From contig CP141142.1 of assembly GCA_035235625.1 (NCBI GenBank), forward strand, positions 31,568,995 through 31,632,994: DNA of 64,000 nt, written 5' to 3'. The notes under the pieces are model-generated. The model worked only from the letters and a program-made list of their open reading frames with translations. It was not told where the DNA came from and made no database searches. The translations under genes and the position numbers were made by a program. This DNA comes from Saururus chinensis. Taxonomy: Eukaryota > Streptophyta > Magnoliopsida > Piperales > Saururaceae. Below are positions 9,583 through 20,971 of this stretch, in pieces (within the stretch, counting starts at the first letter, position 1; every line of letters begins with the position of its first letter).

Positions 9583-12500
9583 TGTAATGACCCGGTTTTT
9601 TTTCCGCGGTTTCTACTTGTTTTGTGGAAAATAAATCAAGTTGCCCCTTATATTTAATTTGCATTTGTTCCGTATATGTATGTGTACATGTGTTACGTTT
9701 GGAGCTTGAGTAAGTGGAGAGGTTTGCGTGTAAATTAAACCTTTGGCGTGAAGAGAAGGTTTTGACGCGCAAAAAGGGGTTTTGCACCTAAAATACGTTT
9801 TGGCACGTAAGTCGAGGCTTTGGTGCATAAAATAAAGCTTCGCCGTGCGAAGGGAAGCTTCGGTGTGAAAAGGGTGGGCCCGAGGTGTATTAGCTTTTGG
9901 GCGCGTTAGAGGCGGCGTGGCACATGTACGGGAGCGGCAACGTGTAAAACAGGGAGGCTGTTGTGAAAAATATTGAAAAGCTTATATGGATTAAATTAAA
10001 ACCTTATAAAGGAATAGTAGATCGTGGCTTTCCAGCCACGACCACTATTCATTCCAGAACTCCAGTAAGATTTTCAGTCCGGGAAGAAAAAACGAGGGCT
10101 TTTCCGGACCCTTCGTCGCGCCTCCTCCTTGGTCGGAATCCGCTGTTTCTTGCCGGATCTCGCTTCACCCGGCCGCCACGAGTCCGGTGGTACCGACTAG
10201 AGCTTCCGCCGTCACCTCCTTGCTCCTCCTCGCGCTACCGGATTTTGGCTCGGTTTTCACTCTTTTGGCTGTTGGAGCGTCGGGGCTTCGTTTGGTGACC
10301 GTCGTGCACCGTTTCTGGCCGGCCACCACCTCTCCACCCCTCCTCCGGTCAGAGGCTTCCTCCCCACGCCCTTCTTTCTCCTCTCCGACCTTCCTCCCAT
10401 TCACCGTCCCCTGTTTTTCACCCAAAAGCTCACACCGGGAAGCAAGAACCTTGCTGTCCAGCAGTCGTGTGGCCTTGCCGGCGGCCGTGGCTGGCCACCC
10501 TCGCCTTGTTTCTCCTCCTCCTCACCTCTCTACCTTAGATCACGCCCCTCCAGCCCTTGTATGTGGGTTTTGGCCTCCGGAACCACGATTGTCGACCTCT
10601 ACCCGGTACGATTTGGGCTTCCAGCGATTCGCCACGACGCCCGGTGATTGACGGTGGAGCTAGACACCACACAAAATTTGGATTTGCATATCAGCCCTTT
10701 TGGGCGCAGTGTCCACCCCCGACCACCTCTTGTACACGTCAACGGGAGGCACGGAGATCGACGGGTGTTGAATCAGGACCGGACCAGTTCATCGTGTAAA
10801 CCCCGGCAAGCTTGCGGCACTTTCGCACCCAGGGGCAGCTCGTTTTATAGAAAGCGACGCTTGGGTTCGCCGAAGTTGCCACTGACGCCGCTACAGTTGT
10901 GCGCCCCGACAACACCGTACGCCCGGAAAGCGAGGTAGGGGGCTTTGAATTTGTAATTCTATCGTAGCGTGCTTAGTATGTTAGAAGGCATGCTAGGGCC
11001 AATTTAATTACATGCTTCATAACGCGTAATGCTATGGATATCGCGTGTAATGGTGTGATATTAGCTTATGCTAATGCTAATTAAATGACATGTTATTGGC
11101 TTGACAAATGATGGATGTATAGGTTTACAGGGTAATTATTTGCATGCTAGTAGGATAATTTATCTGCACACGTATGCAATGGTTTATGCATATAATGGAT
11201 GTGCTGTAATCGTAAGTAGGGTTTGGTTAGATGTGTGTGGATGGACAAATACATACGGAATGATGAATGTTTATATCGATGGTATCAATATGTATACGCT
11301 TGATGGGCTGAGATTAGTTTGGATTGGATCAGGCTTTGATGCCATGAGCGGAAAGCTTCAGGGTTCTCGGGGAAAACAGACGTAGTTTTGAGTTCATCGA
11401 GAGACTTTATGATAGTATGATTTCAGAGGAAAATTACTCGAGCGTAACGTATTTAATTCAAACTGGAATGTTAAGTAAAAACTAAAATGTTAACCTTATG
11501 AGTTTGAGACTTTAGTAGTTTGACGGATTAAGTTCCATGGTTGAGCTAGCCGGTGATTAATCGGCTAAGCATTTCTCCTGTCTAGCCATGGTGTGTATCC
11601 TGCGGGAGTTGGTCTGTGTGCTGTAATTAAGCCCAGACGGTTGATGCTCTATTGAGAGCACCGTATGATTCTGCCCTAGAGTGGCACTGTATGAATTCTG
11701 CCCAAGAGTGGCATTGGCACTATAAGACCCTAAAGTATGGGCAATTGTATGACCCTAATGTGTGGCCGTTTATGTTTGCGCGCTCAGGTAAGTAGTATCA
11801 TGGAACTACTCTTACCTGTTTGATCCTGTGCCCCATGAGCATAGGTGTACCTTACCTTCGGAAAAGTCCATGGCGTCTAGTACTCTCCGGAGGTTAAGGT
11901 GACGCCCCAGTGGCATTCCTTTCCGTCGACGTAGGAGCTTATTAGTTTGATAATGAGCTCTAGGTGTCGATCGTAAGTGTATGTGTTGAGTATGACTGTA
12001 AGATCAGGACTGTAAGTGTAAGAGTTAAGTAAGACAGTAAGTGTAGGTATATGCGTAGGATTGTGTGGAAAGATGGAACGAACATGAGTTCGTGATATGT
12101 GTGTGGTTGTGAGCATCATATTTTGAGAGACTTTGATTGCCATGTTTTGTTGCTTCATGTTATGCTTCATGAAGGCAACTACGTTTAGGCTTACAAGTTC
12201 ATTGTTAGAAATCCCCTACTGGGTATTTTCTACTGAGTATGAAAATACTCACTTTCCCTCTACTGAATTTCAGATCCTCCAGTGACTTCTGCGGGTCCCA
12301 GCACGAGAGCTTCGTAGGCGAGACTTAGTTTTGGAGGAGAGGACAGACTTGCGGACTTCAGGTCGATTTTTGACTGTTCAGTTTCTTTTGTTTAGTTATG
12401 CCACGATCTGATGCAAATTTTGAGTATACATGTATTGGGCGAGTTGAGAGCTTATGCATGTATTATTTTGGACTTGTATATGGACTGTTTATATTGGGAC

Positions 12501-12794
12501 TGTTATCGGACTTGTACTCGGCTATGCCTGGGAGATGTGTGTTTAAGCCCATGGCCATGGCACTCGTGTTTTTATGTGTGTTTGTTTGATCTCACACCCG
12601 GGTGTTTAGTCGGTATGTTTTGATGATTTAAAAGAAAGTTTAAGGTTGTGTGATTTTAAATTGATGATGTGAGAAATATAAAATGTTTTCACAGGTTTCG
12701 ATTTTCGTCAATTTTCACAAAATACAGCCGTTATATTGCAAAAAAATTTTATGAAATTTACTGGAAAATGGTTTGAAAAACCCGGGCTGTGACA
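9583..12794 (+). mobile_element. Young Ty3/gypsy solo LTR, 3.2 kb, with perfect AAACC target duplication
   Basis: The ends read TGTAATGACCCGG (9583) and CCCGGGCTGTGACA (12794), inverted-repeat TG...CA termini. AAACC lies directly on both sides (9578-9582 and 12795-12799). A TATA-like TTATAAAGG near 10005 is followed by a GC-rich transcribed-leader-like block (10100-10930). The GC-rich frames there (for example 10187-10651) look like leader composition, not genes. The length and termini suit Tekay/Del-type chromovirus LTRs. Its edges are the best preserved in the nest and it is the innermost layer, so it is probably among the youngest. Confidence 0.9.
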
Positions 12795-13383
12795 AAACCA
12801 AAAAACCACAATAATAGCAATGAAATCTCTCCGCCTTCAAGAGAAGAGTTTCCATAAGGACAAAAGATTTTATTAATATTTTTCGGATCGGGCCAACATC
12901 ACCTGATGTTAGTTGCTTATGTACTCATTAGACAACATCTCCAATGTTTCCAACAAGATCGGATCCAGACGTAGTTCTACAAAAAAACTACACTATACTA
13001 AAAAGCATAACATCACCCATGCAATGCTTAAGTATTTTAAAGAAACCTACCTTTTATGCAAGTCCTTTAATCGTTCAACTTGTCTAATTAACAAGCAATA
13101 TCAAATAATGTTAGTAATTATCTCTCGAACCATTGTTTGATAATTAATACTAACAAATCTGTATTCACTTAGAGACAACTCGCCAGTCGCTCCAACATGC
13201 AGAACATCAATATAGAGTGGCACATGTAAAGTAATATACAGAGAACTGAATATAGCTCAAAAATATGGGATGACCTTTAACCAATAAAGACCAACACAAT
13301 TGACACCGTTCAGGAAATAATGCACTAATTGTTACCTGAAAATACCGACTCCCGCTCAAAGGAGTAATTGTATGCTAACAAAA

Positions 13384-13790
13384 ATCCTAGTATCTCTAGA
13401 GATCCACTTGGATCAGCCATGGGCGTAGAGATGTAGGTACCAGCTGTGCTCATGGACACACTGGCTGGAGGTAGATGAGCCTTTCATGATGCTTAAAAAC
13501 CTGGTTTGCACATTTGCAGGGATCCATTGTCCCGAAGAAACGGAGACCATGAAGGTCTAAAAGATTACCGCCATGGCTATTATCAGAAATTCTAGCATCC
13601 CTAGAGATCCACTTAGATTAGCCATGGGCCTAGAGATGTAGGTACCAGCTATGCTAATAGATGCACTGGCCGGAGGTAGATGAGCCTTCTATGATGCTCA
13701 AAAACCTGGTTTGCACATTTGCAGGGATCCATCATCCCGAAGAAACGAAGACCATGAAGGTCTAAATATCCACCATGGCTATTACTGTGA
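13384..13790. repeat. 205-bp tandem duplication inside the large LTR
   Basis: Two copies start ATCCTAGTATCTCTAGAGAT at 13384 and ATTCTAGCATCCCTAGAGAT at 13589. Each contains GTTTGCACATTTGCAGGGAT and ends near CCATGGCTATTA. The copies are highly similar by eye. Confidence 0.9.
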
Positions 13791-14299
13791 GCTTAAAGTT
13801 TGACTCCAAGAACATCCATAACCACCCTCAGTTCTTTAACTAAGGTAAAATTATATGTCAGGGCCCCGTTCACTTCATGAATTGTTCCCAACCCTAAAGA
13901 GGGTATTTTAGTCATTATCTTGATGAGGTGTTCTTCCCCTAATCCAAAGACAACCAAAATCTCTTAATTATTCTTTATTAACCTTAATTTGTTGATATAA
14001 CTTAACACAACAATAATAAATGTAAGCATCAGAATAATCAACATGACAAGAACTTAGACTCATGTTGAGATGAACTAACCACTTCAACATTATAATGAAA
14101 AAGGATTTGGGGCTGAGATGCATAACTCAAGTTAGCCACCTAAGATGGCAAGGTCAGGCTGAAACAACCATCAACATTCACCGTAATGTATATCACAATC
14201 AAGGCTAAAATTTAGGACAAATTATGCTGAATTTCAAAGGCATCTAGGCTGAAATTCAAAGACTTAATAAACATGAATATATCATGAACTAAGGCTCAA

Positions 14300-14994
14300 A
14301 AGTTAGGGATTTAATTAGCAAGATTATAACCTAAATCAAAGCTAAGAATCAAGAATTAGGTAGGCAATAATGCAACCTAAACTAGGGCTGAAACTTAGGT
14401 ATTCTCTCAGCATGATCATAACATTAATCAAGGCTGAGAATTTGGTATTACTTTGGCCAAAATGGAGCCTAAAACAAGGCTGCAAAATAGGGATCTAACT
14501 AACCATAAGTAGAGCCTAAACCAAAGCTTCAAATCAGGGATTTGATTGTCCAAAATATGGCCTAAAGTAAGGCCACAAATCAGGGAATAAATTGGCCAAA
14601 GTATGACCTAAAGTAAGGCCACAAACCAGGGAATAAATTGGCCAAACTATGGCCTAAAGTAAGGTCACAAACAAGGGAATAAATTGGCCAAAGTATGGCC
14701 TAAAATAAGGCCATAAACTAGGGAATAAATTTGCCAAACTATGGCCTAAAGTAAGGCCATGAATTAGGGATTAAATTGGCCAAAGTATGGCCTAAAGTAA
14801 GACCATGGATTAGGGATTAAATTGACCAAAGTATGACCTAAAGTAAGGCCACGAATCAGAGATTAAATTGGCCAAAGTATAGCCTAAAGTAAGGATACGG
14901 TTCTGGGATTAAGTTGGCCAAAGAATGGCCTAAAGTAAAGCCACGAATCAGGGATTAAATAAACAAAAGCATGGGCTAAACTAAGGCCACAAAC
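14300..14994. repeat. 46-bp minisatellite inside the large LTR
   Basis: From 14535 to 14994 ten copies follow a strict 46-bp period: 14535, 14581, 14627, 14673, 14719, 14765, 14811, 14857, 14903 and 14949. The consensus includes TTGGCCAAAGTATGGCCTAA followed by AGTAAGGCCAC. More diverged 46-47-bp units extend left to about 14300, so the array decays outward. There are no spacers, so it is not a CRISPR array. Confidence 0.95.
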
Positions 14995-15839
14995 CAGGGA
15001 TAAAATTTAGCAGAGTTTATGCCCAAATTATGGATGATAAACATTGCTAGAATCAGAATCATTCATGCCTAATATAGGGCTAAGATAGATGACAAAAACC
15101 AGCAACATGCTTGCATGAGTTAAGGCTAATCTACTTGACAAAAATCAAAATCATGCATGTCTAACATAGGGCTGAGATAGATGACAAAAATCAGCAATAT
15201 GCTTGCATGAATTAAGGCTAATTCATGACATAAAAAGAAACCCTTAGAACCAGGCTGAATTTCATCTATCAAAACCTCATGCTTAAGGGTGTAAAAAGAA
15301 GCACCTACTTGTACCAACTTGTCCCCAAAGCTCCTAGCCCTTGCTCCTACGTTCTAAGCCTTGAATTCAATCCAAAGATGGCTGCTTTATGCCTTCTAAA
15401 GCTGCTAGCTATGGAGGTCCTTGCTGAGAGAAGGAAAACGAGAGAAGAGATGGAGAAGAGGGAGGCTGAACCCTCATCAATCCCCCTATTTTTTTCTTAT
15501 ATAAGGATTCCCTTCTTCAAACTCTTGGGTGCCCTCCTCCTCTAGGACTCTCCATTAATTACAATCCCGTAATTACAACCCTTGCCCCATTAACAATAGG
15601 AAACCAACCTACATGCATGCTTAAAACAGTCCCAAAAGAATTCTAACCCAACTAGATGTATAGTTGATCCCTCCTCCAACTTTTTCCACCACTCCTAGCA
15701 CTCCTCGGAATCCTACTTAGGCTAGAAGCCCTAGGCTCGCATGCTATCTCCTCTCAACAAAGTTCTAATTGCGTCATCTTTTTGTTTGGAGTCCTTGTCC
15801 CATTAGGACTCTTCCCCTATTTAAAATCCCAGTTCTTTT

Positions 15840-16125
15840 AGGACTTCTAATTCCTAGTACGTTTAAGACTCCTAACTCCTACTACGTTTAGGACTCCTAA
15901 TACCTAGCATAATTAGGACTCCTAACATCTAGCACGAGTACGACTTTTAACTTCAAGCACAAGTTGGACATCCATCTCCAAGCACGATTAGGATATCCAA
16001 CTCCAAGCACGAGTAGGACATCCAACTCCAAGCAGAGTAAGACATCTAACTCCAAGCACGATTAGGACATCCAACTCCAAACACAAGTAGGACATCCAAC
16101 TCTAAGCACAAGTAGGACATCTAAT
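15840..16125. repeat. 25-bp minisatellite inside the large LTR
   Basis: About 11-12 units of some 25 bp follow AGGACATCCAACTCCAAGCA, with diverged versions (AGGACTCCTAACTCC) at the left. It lies just downstream of the TATA-like area of the LTR read on the minus strand. Confidence 0.85.
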
Positions 16126-16369
16126 TCGGGTAAACAGACCCTGTGCCATAAGCTCAACTTCAAACAGTCATATCTCCCTCATCCGAACTCCGATTCACAC
16201 GTTCTTGGTGGCGTTTCGAAGCTCTTTCTGTCTACTTTCTAACTACATAGTTTCATCCATCACTTCTAACTTATGATCAATTTATTTTAACAAAAAGGTC
16301 AATGGGTCCAACACCCTAATCCCCACATGGGATTCGGGAATTTAGAAAAATCTTGAATGATACACTCTC

Positions 16370-17828
16370 CTCTCTCTTCCCTCCCTCTCTCCCTCTCCTC
16401 TCTCTCCTCCCTCCCTCTCTCTCGCCTCTCTCTCCTCCCTCTCTCTCCCCTTCCTCTCTCTATTTCATTTAATTTTTTATTTTAAAAATAGGTAGCAGCG
16501 ACGCATAGTTCTATGTGTCGCGTAGTCCAATTTTTTTAGTTTTTTAATTTTTTTAAAAATAATTTATTGTTAAATTTTTTTCTCCCTCCCTCTCTATCTC
16601 CTCTCTCTCTTCCCTCCCTCTCTCTCCTCTCTCGCTCCCCTCCCTCATTCTCTCTCCTCCCTCCCTCCCTCCCTCCCTCTTTCTCTCTCTCTCCTCTCTC
16701 TCTCTTCCTTCCCTCTATCTTCCCTCCCTCTCTCTCCTCCCTCTCTCTCTCCTATCTTTCTCTCTCTCCTCCCTCCCTCTCCTCTCTCTCCTCCCTCCCT
16801 CCCTCTACTCTCTCTCACTCCTCCCTCCCTCCCTCCCTCACCTCTACTCTCTCTCACTCCTCCCTCCCTCCCTCACCTCTACTCTCTCTCACTCCTCCCT
16901 CCCTCCCTCACCTCTCTCCTCTCTCTTTCCCCTTCCCCTCTCTCTTTCATTCAATTTTTTATTTTAAAAATAGGTAGTAGCAATGCATAGTCATATGCAT
17001 CACTACTATTAAGGGTAGTAGTGACACATATGAACATGCGTCGCTACTACTACGCATAGTTCTATGTGTCACTACTACATTTTTTTTATTTTTTTAGAAA
17101 TAATTTTTAATTAAATTTTTGCTCCCTCCCACTCTATCTCTCTCTCGTCCCCCTCTCCACCTTCTTCTCTCTCATCTCTCTCTCTACCCTCTCTCCTCCC
17201 TATCTCTCTCCTCCCTCCCTCCCTCTCTCTCTCCTTTCTTTCTCTTTCTCTCTCTCTCCTCTCTCTCTCCTCCCTCCCTCTTCTCTCTCTCCTCTCTTTC
17301 TTTCTTTCTCTCTCTCCTCCCTCTTCTCTCTCTCCTCTCTTTCTTTCTCTCTCTCCTCCCTCCCTCTCTCTCTTTCCTCTCTTCTCTCTCTCTCCACCCT
17401 CCCTCTCTCTCTCTCCCCTTCCCCTCTCTCTTTCATTTAATTTTTTATTTTAAAAATAGGTAGTAGCGATGCATAGTCATATGCGTTGCTACTATTAAGA
17501 TGATCATAAGTCGCTACTACTATTAGGTAGTAGTGACACATAGTTCTATGCATCGCTACTACTTTTTTTTTAAATTTTTTATTTTAAAAAATAATTTTTA
17601 ATTAAATTTTTTTCTCCCTCCCACTCTTTCTCTCTCTCCTCCCTCTCTCAACCTTCTTCTCTCTTTCCTCTCTCTCCCCTCTCCCTCTCTCCTCCCTATC
17701 TCTCTCTCCTCCCTCTCTCCACCCTCTTCTCTCTCCCTCTCTCTCCTCCCTCCCTCTCCCTCTCCTCTCTCTCCCCTTCCCTTCTCTTTTTCATTCAATT
17801 TTTTATTTAAAAAATAGGTAGTAGCGAC
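16370..17828. repeat. Tandem composite repeat of the CACTA: CT tract plus palindromic module
   Basis: Blocks of CT-rich DNA alternate with a module TTTTATTTTAAAAATAGGTA followed by palindromic GTAGCGAYGCATAG and CTATGCRTCGCTAC segments and an A/T stretch. The module's GGTAG occurs at 16491, 16973, 17459 and 17817, so the spacing is 482, 486 and 358 bp. A further CT block follows the solo LTR (19381-19630). The array looks like internal amplification of CACTA subterminal DNA. Reading frames in it are simple-sequence artefacts. Confidence 0.9.
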
Positions 17829-19259
17829 TGATAAGTAAGAAATATATATCTATTTTATATGTCTTTTTACCTTATTTGCTAGTATAGATTAGGTTAATTT
17901 AGAGTTAGATATAGTTTACTTAGATTAAGATAAATATTAGTATTTTAGTTTAATTATGAATAATTTTGTAGTTATTAGTAGTTTAGATATGTATTTAAAT
18001 CAAGTTAGAATTTTAGTTATATTCTACATGTCTAAAATATGATATTTTATATTTTGTAGGTAAAGTACGCTTATCGAGGTACTTGGACGATGTTTGGAAT
18101 AATTCAAAATAGTCTTGGCATGCTTTAAAGTGATTTGGACAACTTTTCAGAGTTATAAACAAGTTAAAAATTAATATAGACATAAAGAAAGAACTTAATG
18201 AACAGAAATTGGACTGTCAAGAAAAACTATCCAGATTGCAGAAACAATGTAGCCATTCGAATGGATGTTTGATGCATTAAACAGGATAACGTGAATTCAG
18301 AAAAAAAAATGCAGTATAGGCATTTGAACGGGCATGCAAGGCATTCGAACGAGATAACGCGTAGTTTCCTAGTTTTAGCCAATTTTCAATCTTTTTCATA
18401 TTGAACTTCTTTCTCCGGCTCTTATGCCTATATAAAGACATATTTGGCTTAAAATTGAAGGATTCCAGTAGATTTTCTAAAGAGAAAAAAGAAGAAGATG
18501 GAAGAGAACTCAAAGCTTTCAATAGAGATTCAAGTGCTTTCTTCTACAATGGAAGACTAAACTTCTCTTTTACTTAGGAGTTGATGAAGCTATAGATAAG
18601 TTTCAGTTTCTTTTCTTTTCTTTTTAATTTAGATCTCAGTTGTGAATGATGACAATTGTATGATAAAGATTTCTTTTTTAATGGAAGAGCTTTTAATGTT
18701 TATTCAAGTCTATGTTGATTTATTGTCTTGTAGATGATAGATTGATGTGGTTTTGATATTTGTATCAATTCTAATTTCTGTGATTTAGATTAGATGGTCA
18801 TACAATAGTTTTAATGTTCAGATAATTAATGACTTGGATGAGTTATACTAAGATTAGATGGGTCATGCTTATAGCTAGTTTAGTGTAGATGATTCGTACT
18901 ATTGTCGAAGATAGTTCATGCCATAGAATTTAATAAATGATTCTTTCTGAAGTAATTCTAGCTTGTAGCTGAGAATACTTATTTATATTCACACTAGATT
19001 TGGATTAGAAGTTAAGGAATTGTTATGGTTCTATAGTGGATTCGATTTCCTAAGTAATTTTCATCATATTAATCTCTTGTTTTTAAACTAGTTGATTTCT
19101 TTCCTTAATTAAAGTTTAAGTTTGTTTTAGTTTTCAATCAGCAAGTTTCACTTTAGATTTAGTGATAATTCATCCGTCCCTAAGGTTCGACGACCCTTAA
19201 ATACTCATCCTAGTACAATTACCTTGTACACTTGCAAAGGGTTTAATTATAAACGATCA
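17829..19259 (+). mobile_element. Solo LTR, 1.43 kb, TGATAAGT type, copy 1
   Basis: It starts TGATAAGT and ends AACGATCA, flanked by GCGAC and ACGAC (four of five). The interrupted palindromic module of the CACTA continues on the far side, which fixes the insertion. A TATA box CTATATAAAG lies near 18428 on the plus strand. The end segment CCTTGTACACTTGCAAAGGG (19222-19241) matches the opposite-strand copy at 39012-40409. There is no coding region. The lineage within LTR retrotransposons is uncertain. Confidence 0.82.
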
Positions 19260-19264
19260 ACGAC

Positions 19265-20309
19265 ACAGTTACATGCATCGCTACTATTAAGGGTAGTAGC
19301 GACACATAGCTCTATGCGTTGCTACTACCTATTTTGTTATCTTTTCTTTTTTTAAAAAAATAATTTTTAATTAAAATTTTTTCCCTCCCACTCCATCTCT
19401 TCTCCTCCCTCTCTCCACCTTCTTCTCTTTCTACCCTCTCTCCCTCTCCCTCTCTCCTCCCTATCTCTCTCCTCTTTCCGCCCTCTTTCCACCACCTTCT
19501 CTCTCTCCTATCTCTCTCTCCTCCCTCCCTCTCTCTCACCTCCACCTCTCTCTCCTCTCTCTCTCCACACTCCCACTCTCTCTCAATGCACTCTCTTCAC
19601 TCTCGCTCTCAATGCACTCTCTTCACTCTCTCTTTTATTAAAAATTATATTTTAAAATTATTAATAAAATTTAACAAATAAAATATATTATATATAAATA
19701 GTGAATTATTAACACTAGTTTTTATTGAAAATTTAATATATATTTATTGTATATACAAATAGTAAATATTGAATAAAATATATTATATTTAGAAAATTTA
19801 TTATAATTTTTTTAATATTTATTTATTAAATAAAATCAATTCATAAAGCTATTAGCAACACTTGTCAACAAACGTCACTACTAATTTAAAATTTATATTT
19901 TTTTAATTCAATACTATTAGCGACGCTTTTGTAAGCATTACTAATAGCAACACTATTAGTGACGCTTGTGTATATGTGTTGCTATTGAGAAAGCTATTAG
20001 CGACACTTATAAAAAGTGTCGCTAATAGTTATAATTTTTTCTTTTCTTTTATTTAAAATATGTATCTTTTAGTGACGGTTATATGAAGCGTCGCAAATAG
20101 AGGAACTATTAGTGACGCTTATAATAAAGCGTCGCTAATATGATTAGTATTAGCAACACTTTAAGCTAAGTGTTATTAATATATAACTATTAGCGACGAA
20201 AATGAAAATGCGTCACTATTAGTTCAATATTTTGTGACGCTTATTTATACATCGTAAATACTTGTTTTTAGCGACGCTTAGATAGCTAATACTCCATTTT
20301 GTTGTAGTG
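19265..20309. repeat. CACTA right subterminal region
   Basis: The last CT block (19381-19630) gives way to an AT-rich stretch (19640-19850). A run of palindromic repeats follows, including GTGACGCTTATAATAAAGCG and TTAGCGACACTTATAAAAAG, up to the terminal TTTTGTTGTAGTG. The same order, reversed, occurs at 51837-52596. Confidence 0.85.
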
Positions 20310-20971
20310 GACCCAAATTAGATGAAAATTTTGTCAATTGATACCAAGCCAATCTGAATCTTTTTAAAACATGCATTCATGAATAATTCTAAAATCATAC
20401 AAGCCAACTACTTTAGTAAAATATGTATTTTAAATAAGCATTAATGAAAATACACATGCATAAAAGCCATAAAGTCATAAATGCTTACTATCCTGATATT
20501 TTTGGAGGCGACAAACAAAATCTCCCATTTCTCTATGACTTTACCCCCTTGAAGGTTTGGAAGCAACGGACAAAGTCTCCCCTTACCCCAAGATGTTCAC
20601 CTATCTAGGATGGTTATCTTATAAATTTGAACCTCTCACAACATAGAGCACCCTTGAATTAATTGGGATTGCTTTTATAAAGGGCTCAAACAAACTTAAA
20701 ATGACACCACAATGAGGAAAATAGGTTTGGGAGATTGGTAATGGATGAGAGAGAAGCTAAAGGCGTGTTTATTTCACAAAACTAATCCTCCCCCATGGTA
20801 TAGAGCACCCTCGATTTAGCTAGGTTTACTTTTTGAACGGGATCAAATTGTTTTAAAATGACTTCCAAATGGGTAAAAGAAGCTTTGAAGATGGGTAACA
20901 CAGTAATAGAGAGTTGGAAGTTGTCCAATGTTGAAAACCAGCCCCCTATTTATAGGGGAGGGCTGCATAGG

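Larger units (their letters stand above)
9266..16364 (-). mobile_element. Ty3/gypsy-type solo LTR (minus), carrying a nested solo LTR
   Basis: It starts TGTCACACC at 9266 and ends GATACA at 16364. Both sides carry CTCTC (9261-9265 and 16365-16369), a 5-bp target duplication, although it is weak evidence inside a CT tract. The CT tract resumes immediately after it. Without the nested element it is about 3.9 kb. The minus orientation is suggested by a TATA-like site near 15500. No gag or pol is present, so it is probably a solo LTR of the large-LTR chromovirus kind. It is older than the LTR inside it. Confidence 0.65.
1066..20309. mobile_element. Non-autonomous CACTA (En/Spm-type) DNA transposon, heavily nested
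   Basis: The left end reads CACTACAACAAAA (1066-1078) and the right end TTTTGTTGTAGTG (20297-20309), perfect 13-bp inverted repeats with the CACTA signature. The flanking trinucleotides are TAC and GAC, so the 3-bp target duplication matches at two of three bases. Subterminal DNA is full of short palindromes built on AGCGACGC and GCGTCGCT (7269-7390, 8150-8275, 19850-20290), typical of the family. Insertions at about 1095-7257, 9266-16364 and 17829-19259 account for most of the 19.2 kb. What remains is about 4.5 kb without any recognisable transposase or TNPA-like frame. It must have depended on a partner element for movement and is now dead because of the insertions. Confidence 0.88.

Noticed and set aside
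10187-10651. A 154-codon GC-rich frame
   Set aside because: It lies in the leader-like block of a solo LTR, overlaps other frames of similar length and shows no domain.
14300-14994. CRISPR-like regular array
   Set aside because: The units are contiguous 46-bp repeats without unique spacers, and the window is plant nuclear DNA.
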